A stretch of 41,622 bases of DNA. Source: Nitrospinota bacterium (GTDB lineage: Bacteria > UBA8248). The notes beneath the pieces were generated by a model, which worked only from the letters and a program-made list of their open reading frames with translations, did not search any database and was not told where the DNA came from. A program made the translations under genes and the position numbers. Position 1 is the first letter of the stretch. Every line of letters starts with the position of its first letter. The stretch is taken from contig JAPOYD010000184.1 in NCBI GenBank assembly GCA_026706735.1, positions 29,213 through 70,834 of the forward strand, written 5' to 3'. Shown here piece after piece: positions 14,871 through 22,126 of the stretch.

Positions 14871-15662
14871 TCAGAGGGGGTTTTTCTCCAGGAACTTCTC
14901 CATCTCCGCGATGAAGGCCTCGGGCTGATCCCAGAAGGAGCTGTGGCCCGCATCGGGGATGATGGAAGTGGCACAATCGGGCACGTGCTTCGCATACACC
15001 TCGCTGAAGTCGATGGGGCCTGCGTCGTTCTCCCCGTGGCACACCCAGGTGGGAACGGAAATCCTGCGCAGCTCGTCCCTTAAGACCGGCATCGAGAACA
15101 GCGCGTGCGCGGTATCGGCGAACGTCTCGGGCGTGTTCTTGAGGAAATTCTGCCTGTACTCCTCGGCCAGCGGACCCTCGCGCAGGCCTGCGGGAACTTC
15201 GTCCCGGCGCAGCTTGAATTCGTGCAGCGCCTCCATCCCTTCGGATTGGGCCACTTGCAGGTGCGTCTCGAACATCTCCCGGTATGCGCCCGAAGGCGGG
15301 CCTGCGGACGAGGCGGAGAGCATGAGGCGGCTCAGTCGCCCGGAATGCTGAATGCCCACCATGGTGCCCGTGCGCCCGCCCATGCTGTGTCCGAGATAGT
15401 CCGCGCGCTCGATTCCCAAAGCGTCCAGAAAGCCCACGACGTCATCCGCGAAGGTCTGGATGGTGTAGGGGCCGCGCGGCTTGTCCGAATCGCCGTGGCC
15501 GCGCAAATCGAGCGCGTAGACGTGGAAGCGCGCGCTAAGCCAGTCGATGAGGGGCGTGAAGGAGAAATGAGAGTTCTGGAACCCGTGCACCGCAAGGAGC
15601 GGCGTTCCTTCGCCCCGTTCGATGTAGTGGATGTCGATTCCGTTCACGCGCGCTTTCGGCAA
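14871..15662 (-). CDS. Alpha/beta-fold hydrolase
   Basis: This 263-residue protein has the classic alpha/beta hydrolase layout. It begins with ARVNGIDIHYIERGEGTPLLAVHG, whose HG is the oxyanion-loop region. The nucleophile elbow is GHSMGG, the acid lies in the HGENDAGPID region, and the catalytic His is in DAGHSSFWDQPEAF. I place the start at TTG 15662 because AAGGAG at 15675-15670 is 7 nt upstream; a frame from 15695 exists but begins inside the leader. It lies between the amidase and cyclase genes of the futalosine cluster. A specific ester or lactone substrate cannot be named, and no hydrolase step of this kind is established in the futalosine pathway. Confidence 0.85.
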   Translation of the reverse strand: MPKARVNGIDIHYIERGEGTPLLAVHGFQNSHFSFTPLIDWLSARFHVYALDLRGHGDSDKPRGPYTIQTFADDVVGFLDALGIERADYLGHSMGGRTGTMVGIQHSGRLSRLMLSASSAGPPSGAYREMFETHLQVAQSEGMEALHEFKLRRDEVPAGLREGPLAEEYRQNFLKNTPETFADTAHALFSMPVLRDELRRISVPTWVCHGENDAGPIDFSEVYAKHVPDCATSIIPDAGHSSFWDQPEAFIAEMEKFLEKNPL

Positions 15663-15733
15663 GGTATTTCTCCTTTCATTTCGCCATTCCGGCACTTTGG
15701 CCGACGCTGTAGTTCTTTAGACGATTACAAGTT

Positions 15734-17155
15734 TCACGCCCCCACGGGCGGCCGTTCGTTCCTGAGTTCGGACGTTGCCACTTCATAGGCATGGGCCACG
15801 CGCAGGACGTCCGTCTCGCGCCAGGGGCCGCCCGCGATCTGGAGAGACATCGGCATGCCCTCCGAGTTCCGGCCCATCGGGGTGACGAGCGCCGGGAAGC
15901 CCGTGGCGTTGTGCGGCGCCAGAAACGGCCTGTGGATGTTCTTATACGATACGTCGCGCCCGTTCATCCGGGCGGTGAGCGTCGCAATCGGCGGGGCGAC
16001 GCAGGGCATGGCTGGCTGGATGAGCGCGTCTGCGCCTTCAAAGAACGCGGCGACCTCGCGCTGGGCCAGAACGCGTTCCCTGAGCGCGCGCACGTAATCA
16101 TCCTGCCCGATCTTGAACGACCACTCCAGGCGCTCGCGCACGTCCTCGCCGTAGCCATCCGGGTTCTGCTCGAAAAACGGCCTGTGGAACTCGCTGAACT
16201 CAGGACCCGAGATGAGGGGGAAGAAATCCATCAATCTTTTGTGGTGCGCGAAGGAGACTTCTTCCACCACAGCACCCAGGGCGCGGAACACCTCGACCGC
16301 CGCCTCGAACGCGGCGGTGATCTCCGAATCCACCTCGACGCCCCCGTGAAAATCAGGACACACGAGAACCCGGCTCCCGCGCACGCCGTCCTCGACGCCT
16401 GCGGTGTAGTCGGGGACGGGTACGTCCCGGGACTTCGCATCCTTCGCGTCATAGCCCACCACCGCCTGAAGCATGAGGCCAGCGTCGCGCGCCGTGCGCG
16501 TCATGGGGCCCGCGTGGTCCAGGCTCAGGGCGTTGGGGCAGATGCCCCGCAGGCTCACGCGGCCGTGGGTCGCCTTGAAGCCCACGCCCCCGCACAGGGA
16601 GGCGGGATTGCGGATGGAGCCGCCCGTGTCCGTGCCGATGGCGCAGGGCGCCAGGCCCGCCGCGCAGGCCGCGCCCGAGCCGCCGCTCGAGCCGCCGACG
16701 ATGCGCTCCGTATCCCAGGGGTTCCGCACCGTGCCGTAGTGGGGGTTGATGCTCACCGCCGCCGCGGCGAACTCGTGCGTGACCGTCTTGCCGAGCATGA
16801 CGGCGCCAGCGTCCTTCAAGCGCCTGATGATCTCCGCGTCCTCACGCGGCACGTTGTCGCGGTGAAAGGAAGATCCGTGCGTGGTGAGCACGCCCGCCGT
16901 CTCGACGATATCCTTCGCCCCGTAGGGAACCCCGTGCATGGGTCCCCGCCACCCGCCGCTCATTATCTCGGCCTCGGCGGCCTTCGCCCCCTCCATCGCC
17001 AGTTCCGCCGTCACCGTCTGGTAGGCGAACAGCCTGGGATTCAGCGCCTCGATGCGGCGCAGGTGGGCTTCGGCCACCTCGACGGGGGAGACTTCCTTTT
17101 TTCGGATCATCGTCGCCAGGTCGTGAATGCTCGTGAAGCAAAGGTCGTCGCTCAT
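15734..17155 (-). CDS. Amidase signature enzyme (possible independent internal start)
   Basis: From ATG 17155 the frame gives a complete 473-residue amidase-signature hydrolase of the GatA/FAAH type. The Ser-cisSer-Lys triad is complete: Lys81 in GAKDIVETAG, Ser156 in GGSSGGSGAA, and nucleophile Ser180 in GTDTGGSIRNPA. The spacing of 24 between the two serines matches the family. GGAGG at 17165-17161 with a 5-nt spacer is an excellent ribosome site, so separate translation is likely even though the frame is continuous with mqnA. It hydrolyses a carboxamide of unknown identity. It lacks the neighbours (gatB, gatC) expected of the Glu-tRNA amidotransferase A subunit. Confidence 0.85.
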   Translation of the reverse strand: MSDDLCFTSIHDLATMIRKKEVSPVEVAEAHLRRIEALNPRLFAYQTVTAELAMEGAKAAEAEIMSGGWRGPMHGVPYGAKDIVETAGVLTTHGSSFHRDNVPREDAEIIRRLKDAGAVMLGKTVTHEFAAAAVSINPHYGTVRNPWDTERIVGGSSGGSGAACAAGLAPCAIGTDTGGSIRNPASLCGGVGFKATHGRVSLRGICPNALSLDHAGPMTRTARDAGLMLQAVVGYDAKDAKSRDVPVPDYTAGVEDGVRGSRVLVCPDFHGGVEVDSEITAAFEAAVEVFRALGAVVEEVSFAHHKRLMDFFPLISGPEFSEFHRPFFEQNPDGYGEDVRERLEWSFKIGQDDYVRALRERVLAQREVAAFFEGADALIQPAMPCVAPPIATLTARMNGRDVSYKNIHRPFLAPHNATGFPALVTPMGRNSEGMPMSLQIAGGPWRETDVLRVAHAYEVATSELRNERPPVGA

Positions 17156-17983
17156 GTCGTCCTCCTTCGAGGCTGCAGCTTCCACCACCTCCACGCGGGC
17201 TGTCGCCTCATCGACGAGTTTGGGCTCCCAGCCTTCGGCCACAAGGCCGTCCTCGACGAGAAGCTCATAGAACCGCTGCATGCCTTCCAGTTCCTCATCG
17301 CCCACATCGTAGCGGATGCACTCGGTGAGATAACACCACGCCGTGTTCCTGTCGACGCCGGGCGGAAGCGCGCCGTTCACGATCTCCTCGATCCGTCCCA
17401 CGCCCTCTTTTTTCGCGTTCTGCAGAAGCGCTGCGGCCCCGGCGTCTCCCGCACCGGGCCGGAACACCCAGAGCGCGTAGACGAATGGAAGCCCGATGAA
17501 ATTCTGCCACTCCTCGCCCAGGTCGAGCACGTAGTGATCGCCCGGCGGTTCGCGCAGCGCGTTGTCTCCGATGAGCAGGAAGGCGTCGAGCGACTCGTCA
17601 TCACGGGGCGGTTTCAAAGGGTCGATGGCGACGAACTCGGGCTCCGCCCCCCAGCGGCGCTTCAAGTAGACACGCGCCATGTTCGTCGCGGCGAGCGACC
17701 AGCTGTCCAGCCCCACGCGGCGCACCGAATCCGCCGGCTTTCGGCAATAGAGCCGGATGCTCTCCACCGGGCCTTTGCTCGCGATGCCGACGCCGGGCGC
17801 GAAGCGAGCGCCGCGCATCCCGAAAAGGGCGAACGAGGAGACGAGCGCGCCGTCGAGTTCGCCGCTGGCCAGCATATCCGCCAGTTTCGAGGGGGGCTCG
17901 ACGACGAGTTCGACCGCCGGGTTGCCCTCCAGCGCAATCGTGAGGGGTCTGGCGTTCAGGAAAGGGACGGTGCCGAGCTTCAT
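15734..17983 (-). CDS. mqnA: Chorismate dehydratase MqnA fused in frame to an amidase
   Basis: From ATG 17983, 8 bp after the mqnE stop, codons 1-276 encode MqnA, which dehydrates chorismate to 3-[(1-carboxyvinyl)oxy]benzoate. The start MKLGTVPFLNARPL, then ELDGALVSSFALF, SIRLYCRKP and the later YVLDLGEEWQNFIGLPFVYA are typical. No stop codon follows. The frame runs through VEVVEAAASKEDD straight into an amidase and ends at 15734, giving a 749-residue product. A strong internal ribosome site before the amidase ATG at 17155 suggests these were, or still are, two genes. Either the protein is a true fusion or the mqnA stop was lost by mutation or sequencing error. The MqnA part is of normal length and looks functional. 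Confidence 0.85.
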   Translation of the reverse strand: MKLGTVPFLNARPLTIALEGNPAVELVVEPPSKLADMLASGELDGALVSSFALFGMRGARFAPGVGIASKGPVESIRLYCRKPADSVRRVGLDSWSLAATNMARVYLKRRWGAEPEFVAIDPLKPPRDDESLDAFLLIGDNALREPPGDHYVLDLGEEWQNFIGLPFVYALWVFRPGAGDAGAAALLQNAKKEGVGRIEEIVNGALPPGVDRNTAWCYLTECIRYDVGDEELEGMQRFYELLVEDGLVAEGWEPKLVDEATARVEVVEAAASKEDDMSDDLCFTSIHDLATMIRKKEVSPVEVAEAHLRRIEALNPRLFAYQTVTAELAMEGAKAAEAEIMSGGWRGPMHGVPYGAKDIVETAGVLTTHGSSFHRDNVPREDAEIIRRLKDAGAVMLGKTVTHEFAAAAVSINPHYGTVRNPWDTERIVGGSSGGSGAACAAGLAPCAIGTDTGGSIRNPASLCGGVGFKATHGRVSLRGICPNALSLDHAGPMTRTARDAGLMLQAVVGYDAKDAKSRDVPVPDYTAGVEDGVRGSRVLVCPDFHGGVEVDSEITAAFEAAVEVFRALGAVVEEVSFAHHKRLMDFFPLISGPEFSEFHRPFFEQNPDGYGEDVRERLEWSFKIGQDDYVRALRERVLAQREVAAFFEGADALIQPAMPCVAPPIATLTARMNGRDVSYKNIHRPFLAPHNATGFPALVTPMGRNSEGMPMSLQIAGGPWRETDVLRVAHAYEVATSELRNERPPVGA

Positions 17984-17991
17984 GGTGGTGC

Positions 17992-19131
17992 TCAGGCGTG
18001 GACTGCCCATTGATCTCCCTGGCGCGTGACTTCCTGGTAGAGCGTGTCGCGCTCGACGGGCTCGCGCCCCGCCTCTCTGATGAGGCGGCGGATGTCGTTC
18101 ACGGTGAGCTCGTGCGGCGTCTTCGCGCCCGCCATGTGGTAGATCTTCTCCTGAACGACGGTGCCGTCCAGATCGTCCACGCCGAAGCGCTGCGATATCT
18201 GCGCGACCGGCTGGCCCACCATGATCCAGTAGGCCTTGATGTGGGGAATGTTGTCGAGCAGCAAACGCCCGACCGCGTAGTTCCTGATGTCGAGCATCCC
18301 GCCCGTGGAGGGGATGTCGTCCATCTGCGTGTTTTCGGGATGGAACGCGAGCGGGATGAAGGTGGTGAAGCCGCCCGTCTCGTCCTGCAGGTCCCGGAGC
18401 CTCAGCATGTGGTCCACGCGGTCCTCGTTCGATTCCACGTGGCCGTAGAGCATGGTGCAGGTGCTGCGGATGCCCTTGTTGTGGGCGATGCGGTGGATTT
18501 CGAGCCAGTCCTCGCCCGAGTGCTTGCCCTTGCAAATCTTGGAGCGCGTGGGTTCGGCGAAAATCTCCGCCCCGCCGCCGGTGAGCGAACCGAGGCCCGA
18601 GCGCACGAGATGATCCAGCGTCTCCTCCACGCTCATCTTGGCGATGTGATCGGCCAGAAAGCGGATCTCCGTCGCCGTGAAGACTTTCAGGTGCAGCTGG
18701 GGGTGCATCTCCTTGATGCCCTGGATCATCTCGAGGTAGTAGTCGAAGGGAAGATCGGGATGCAGGCCGCCCACCATGTGGAACTCGGTGCGGCCCCGGC
18801 CCAGCGTCTCCGCCATCTTGAAGATTTCCTCGAGCGAATACGCATAGGCGTCCTGCTGGCCCTCCTTCTTGCCGAACGCGCAGAACTTGCACGCCTTCCA
18901 CAGTACGCAGATGTTCGAGTAGTTGATGTGGCTGTTCACGTTGTAATAGGTGCGGTTCCCGTGCAGGCGCTCGCGGACGACGTTCGCCAGGTAGCCGACG
19001 GCGTTCACGTCCTCGGCCTCATAGAGGCGCACGCCCTCATCGAAAGAGAGGCGCAGTCCCGCTTCGACTTTTTCGAGAATATCGCCCAGAGGGCCTCTTA
19101 AGACGCGCGAGCGCATGAAGTCCCGGCTCAT
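17992..19131 (-). CDS. mqnE: Aminofutalosine synthase MqnE
   Basis: This is a 379-residue radical SAM enzyme that joins the MqnA product with SAM-derived adenosine to make 6-amino-6-deoxyfutalosine. The N-terminal YYNVNSHINYSNIC leads to the cluster motif. MVGGLHPDLPFDYY and SLTGGGAEIF mark it as MqnE rather than MqnC, and the end of the domain has QPVAQISQRFGVDD. The cluster cysteines are Cys75, Cys81 and Cys84, a C-x5-C-x2-C spacing, two residues longer than the usual C-x3-C-x2-C. The DNA there (18880-18910) reads without ambiguity. It is the first gene of the minus-strand futalosine cluster; a gap of about 100 bp precedes it. Confidence 0.93.
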   Translation of the reverse strand: MSRDFMRSRVLRGPLGDILEKVEAGLRLSFDEGVRLYEAEDVNAVGYLANVVRERLHGNRTYYNVNSHINYSNICVLWKACKFCAFGKKEGQQDAYAYSLEEIFKMAETLGRGRTEFHMVGGLHPDLPFDYYLEMIQGIKEMHPQLHLKVFTATEIRFLADHIAKMSVEETLDHLVRSGLGSLTGGGAEIFAEPTRSKICKGKHSGEDWLEIHRIAHNKGIRSTCTMLYGHVESNEDRVDHMLRLRDLQDETGGFTTFIPLAFHPENTQMDDIPSTGGMLDIRNYAVGRLLLDNIPHIKAYWIMVGQPVAQISQRFGVDDLDGTVVQEKIYHMAGAKTPHELTVNDIRRLIREAGREPVERDTLYQEVTRQGDQWAVHA

Positions 19132-19229
19132 GGTTCACCTTCCGCTTATCGTCTCATCGGAGAATCGATTCACCCGGTAAAGCAAGAGCGCATTCTGGCG
19201 GGTGGCGGGGGGGATGTCAACGCGGGGGG

Positions 19230-20174
19230 CTATTCCGCCGAACCAGAACTACTCTGAAGCACCCGTTCATAAGTCCTTCGCCGGTCTTCGAGCCAGTCCA
19301 CCATTTCGTCCCAGTTATCCCGGTCTCGTGAATTGATTTTCAATTCCGTAATACAGCAATGTTTCTCCCAATGGAAGAAAGATTCATCATTCAGCGCTCC
19401 TTTAAGCGCATCCAGATATGGTTCGAGCCGAGGCCAAAAGTGTTCTTTCAACTCATTCTGATTGCCAATTATATATACCCCAACGCGATCTCTAGCTAAA
19501 AACTGGGTTATCCTGAGATCGTTTCTCTTATCTTTATGCCAGACATTACTGAACGCATACCCCGGCCGCAAATCGGGCGCGCCCGGATGCCGCGCAGCGA
19601 GATGCGCCCAGAAATCACGCCGAAATTCACCAATCTCGCTCAACCCGGCAGCTTTCTCCACTTGGCGATTCCATTCGTTGGGACGCTCCAAAACATTGAA
19701 AACGGGTGCGAGTTGCGAATCCCCGATTCGGACAACATCCACCTTCACCGCAAAGAATGCGAACGGATCCGCCGTATGCTCGTTCAGCCAGCGTATTGCG
19801 GAAAGGTGATCCTCGCCGAAGTCCACGGCAATCCACACCGCGATCCGGGCCTTGAGACCGGACAGATAGGCGAGAATCTGCCCCAAGTGTTGGAGGTCGG
19901 CGCCAGCCAACTGATTTTCGATAACGACCAGATTGTTTATCTGTCCGAGGTCATCGTCGAATGCAATTCGGGCTACAATGTCAGCCCTATACGCACCGAC
20001 AGATAACTCCGTGTCCTCCAATTCCAATTCGACGCCCAACACAGAGGACAATCGCTCCAGGTTTCGCGAAAGCCACGGTGTAAACTGAAGAGCCTCATGA
20101 GGCCATGCCTTCCGGACATCCACACTTTCCAGCTTGGCCAACTCTGGAAGCGACATATCTCCTTTTTGCTCCAT
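19230..20174 (-). CDS. DUF4268 protein with PD-(D/E)xK nuclease-like N-terminal domain
   Basis: This 314-residue protein is of the DUF4268 type. The N-terminal half has the look of a PD-(D/E)xK fold: YRADIVARIAF, then NNLVVIENQLAGADLQHLGQ, in which E-N-Q is the expected E-x-K/Q variant. It continues with ILAYLSGLKARIAVWIAVDF. The C-terminal half (about residues 190-300) is the DUF4268 portion, with FWAHLAARH, an IGNQNEL stretch and WDEMVDWLEDRRRTY. I start at ATG 20174 because AGGAGG at 20186-20181 is 6 nt upstream; ATG 20180 abuts that site. Such proteins are often found in mobile or defence contexts, but none of the known partners is seen here. The specific role is unknown. Confidence 0.72.
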   Translation of the reverse strand: MEQKGDMSLPELAKLESVDVRKAWPHEALQFTPWLSRNLERLSSVLGVELELEDTELSVGAYRADIVARIAFDDDLGQINNLVVIENQLAGADLQHLGQILAYLSGLKARIAVWIAVDFGEDHLSAIRWLNEHTADPFAFFAVKVDVVRIGDSQLAPVFNVLERPNEWNRQVEKAAGLSEIGEFRRDFWAHLAARHPGAPDLRPGYAFSNVWHKDKRNDLRITQFLARDRVGVYIIGNQNELKEHFWPRLEPYLDALKGALNDESFFHWEKHCCITELKINSRDRDNWDEMVDWLEDRRRTYERVLQSSSGSAE

Positions 20175-20263
20175 CAGCATCCTCCTCTTTCCGTAAGATG
20201 CGTTATCGTTACTTAGAAATCATCCAACTGCACGCCTATCAAAAACAACCGAGACCTTCTGGA

Positions 20264-20402
20264 CTGTTGAAAAACCCCTCGTCGGGTCAGCCTAAACCAC
20301 TCCCCCCTTGAGGGGGAGTGAAAAAATCTTGGGATCGTTTCCAAAATCAACTCCTTCCTCCCAAGCCGGCTGCCGAATCACGAATTCAGGACTTTTCAAC
20401 TG
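20264..20402. repeat. About 140-bp MITE-like element
   Basis: The left end is CTGTTGAAAAACCCC (20264-20278). The right end GGACTTTTCAACTG (20389-20402) holds its inverted counterpart. Inside is a hairpin at 20298-20320 with 9-bp arms CACTCCCCC/GGGGGAGTG. It fills the gap between the DUF4268 gene and the 20430 gene. It shares both ends and the internal hairpin with the element at 25008-25237. Confidence 0.65.
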
Positions 20403-20429
20403 CTCCATCGAAGTGGTACTTGCACAAGA

Positions 20430-21200
20430 TCAACTTTCAGGACCCTTATCGAACGCTTCTCGTGCAATCTCTCCTACTCGCCGTTTCAGCTGATTGCTCA
20501 GCGTTCCGAATGGTATCTCGGCTGCTTGGCCGAATACGAACAATGACGGATTCCCCATAATCTTGTGCCATCGTACCTTGACCTCGTACGGATGTTTTCG
20601 CTGTTCTCCGTTCTTCTTGCGTTTGAACTCATGAATCGTCCGCCAATCATTCCATGCTGGAAATTCGATACGCTCCAGATGTTTCCACTTGATACTCAGC
20701 AAGACCATTTGGGGTTTCAGTCTCTTGAGCAATTTGTGCCACAAGGGGACGCCTTTACCCAGCAAAGCCTTTTGTTTCGATTCGTTAAGGTCTTTCCACG
20801 TCGGATCCGTGGCAACGGGCGAAGCAATGTCCGTATGCAGCGCCGTCGATCGCTCGCCCGGATAGTAACCGGCCCCCGCTCCACATAGAACGGTATCGTA
20901 GAATCGGAACCATTTATTATAGGGATCGACGTGGAAGTAGGAACACAAACCCTTCAGATAGCGCGCGCTGTCGGCAGCCGTGACTCCCTCGCACTTAGGA
21001 AACCGCTTCCATGATGAACCTTTAGGGAATTCTTCGCGCGAAGGATTTTTCCCGACCGTCACCACTCGAAATGACGACTTGAAATACGCATCGAGATCGC
21101 CGAAGAACAGAATCGGCATGGAAGAACGAACGCGGGTACCGGCGCACTCGTAAGCCTCCCACGCCTCTTCCACCAACGGAATCAAACGGGCTCGTTTCAC
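20430..21200 (-). CDS. Uncharacterised protein, possible uracil-DNA glycosylase-like fold
   Basis: This is a 256-residue soluble protein that I do not firmly recognise. After an N-terminal helix it has MPILFFGDLDAYFKSSF and then RVVTVGKNPSREEFP, which resembles the G-x-N-P motif A of the uracil-DNA-glycosylase superfamily. In the middle is PQMVLLSIKWKHLERI, placed where that superfamily has its second hydrophobic strand, and the C-terminal part is basic. The fold assignment is tentative. GTG 21200 has AAGGAGG 7 nt upstream, a very good start. It is adjacent to the DUF4268 nuclease-like gene, separated by a MITE-like element, and together they look like an accessory islet. Confidence 0.6.
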   Translation of the reverse strand: MKRARLIPLVEEAWEAYECAGTRVRSSMPILFFGDLDAYFKSSFRVVTVGKNPSREEFPKGSSWKRFPKCEGVTAADSARYLKGLCSYFHVDPYNKWFRFYDTVLCGAGAGYYPGERSTALHTDIASPVATDPTWKDLNESKQKALLGKGVPLWHKLLKRLKPQMVLLSIKWKHLERIEFPAWNDWRTIHEFKRKKNGEQRKHPYEVKVRWHKIMGNPSLFVFGQAAEIPFGTLSNQLKRRVGEIAREAFDKGPES

Positions 21201-21243
21201 AATCGGACCTCCTTCCCGGAAAACTCAATCTTCCCTCCCCCCC

Positions 21244-22122
21244 TCACTCCCCGAAGAAGTACTTCACGCCGAACATCACCGACCAGTGGTTCATCCCGCT
21301 GATCGTGGTGAAGTTGGAAACGCCGGAGGCCGGATGCCTCAGGTATTCGCCTTTCGCGTCCTTCATGTCGCCCGCCATGGCGTAGGAGAGCTTCGCGCCC
21401 ACCAGCACCCGCCCACTCGCGCGGTAGTCGAGGCCGGCGTGGAGATGCGTCGAGAAAACGGTGTCGGAGAGATCCGTATCCTGGAGGACGTTGTACCGCT
21501 CCGGCATATCGCAGTCCGATGCCGGGTTCTTGCACGAGTACCACGACTGAAAATACAGCCCGGCCAGCTTGAGGAAAGAAACGCCCACGCCTGCGCCCAC
21601 GTAGGGCGTGAACCGGCTGCCCGCAAGCGGGAAGTCGTAATACGCGTTCAGCGAGAGGGTGCGCGTCGTCAGAGAATCGATGCCGGACGCGGATCTGCTC
21701 TCGTAGTTGCTGTTTTCGTCGCGCACCCTGCGGGAGCCGTCGAAAAAAGTGATGTCGGTGAATTTCTGCTCGGTGTCGTTTTTTCGCTGGGCCAGCGCCA
21801 GTTCCAGGCGGAATGCGCCCAGGGTGCGGCCGACCGAAATCTCGAACGCGGCGCCGTCGTCCGCATCCAGGTCGTAGTACCACCGGTAGCCGTCGGGCGC
21901 GCCCTCTGCGAGGTGGCTGCAGTCGTCCACGGGGTAGCAAGTGTTTTCACGGTTCCAGCCCGCCTGCTTCATACCGGAAGTCTTGCTGACCCCGACACCG
22001 GCGCCCACGTACCAGCCGGAGGGCTTCGCCTCCTGGGCGCCGCTCGCTCCCGCCGCGCCGAGGAGCGCGCATATAGCCAGCGCAGCCGCGAGCACATACG
22101 GTTTCCCGGGTGATGTCCGCAT
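21244..22122 (-). CDS. Outer-membrane beta-barrel protein (downstream tandem copy)
   Basis: This 292-residue exported protein has a signal peptide of about 29 residues, probably cut after GASGA. It continues with GWYVGAGVGVSKTSG and a series of amphipathic strands with aromatic residues. It ends in MFGVKYFFGE, close to the aromatic C-terminal signature used for outer-membrane insertion. The mature part contains cysteine pairs (CYPVDDC and CKNPASDC) likely to lie in outer loops. It resembles small OmpW/OmpA-like eight-stranded porins only in general form. It is a tandem copy of the gene at 22127-23005, 4 bp away. The ligand or function is unknown. Confidence 0.8.
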   Translation of the reverse strand: MRTSPGKPYVLAAALAICALLGAAGASGAQEAKPSGWYVGAGVGVSKTSGMKQAGWNRENTCYPVDDCSHLAEGAPDGYRWYYDLDADDGAAFEISVGRTLGAFRLELALAQRKNDTEQKFTDITFFDGSRRVRDENSNYESRSASGIDSLTTRTLSLNAYYDFPLAGSRFTPYVGAGVGVSFLKLAGLYFQSWYSCKNPASDCDMPERYNVLQDTDLSDTVFSTHLHAGLDYRASGRVLVGAKLSYAMAGDMKDAKGEYLRHPASGVSNFTTISGMNHWSVMFGVKYFFGE

Positions 22123-22126
22123 TCTA

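Noticed and set aside
15791..18013. A 740-codon plus-strand frame
   Set aside because: It is antisense to the mqnA-amidase frame, with low-complexity Arg/His/Ala composition.
17984..18901. Extension of the mqnA-amidase frame upstream to 18901
   Set aside because: Those codons overlap mqnE in another frame and give no family similarity; MqnA clearly starts at 17983.
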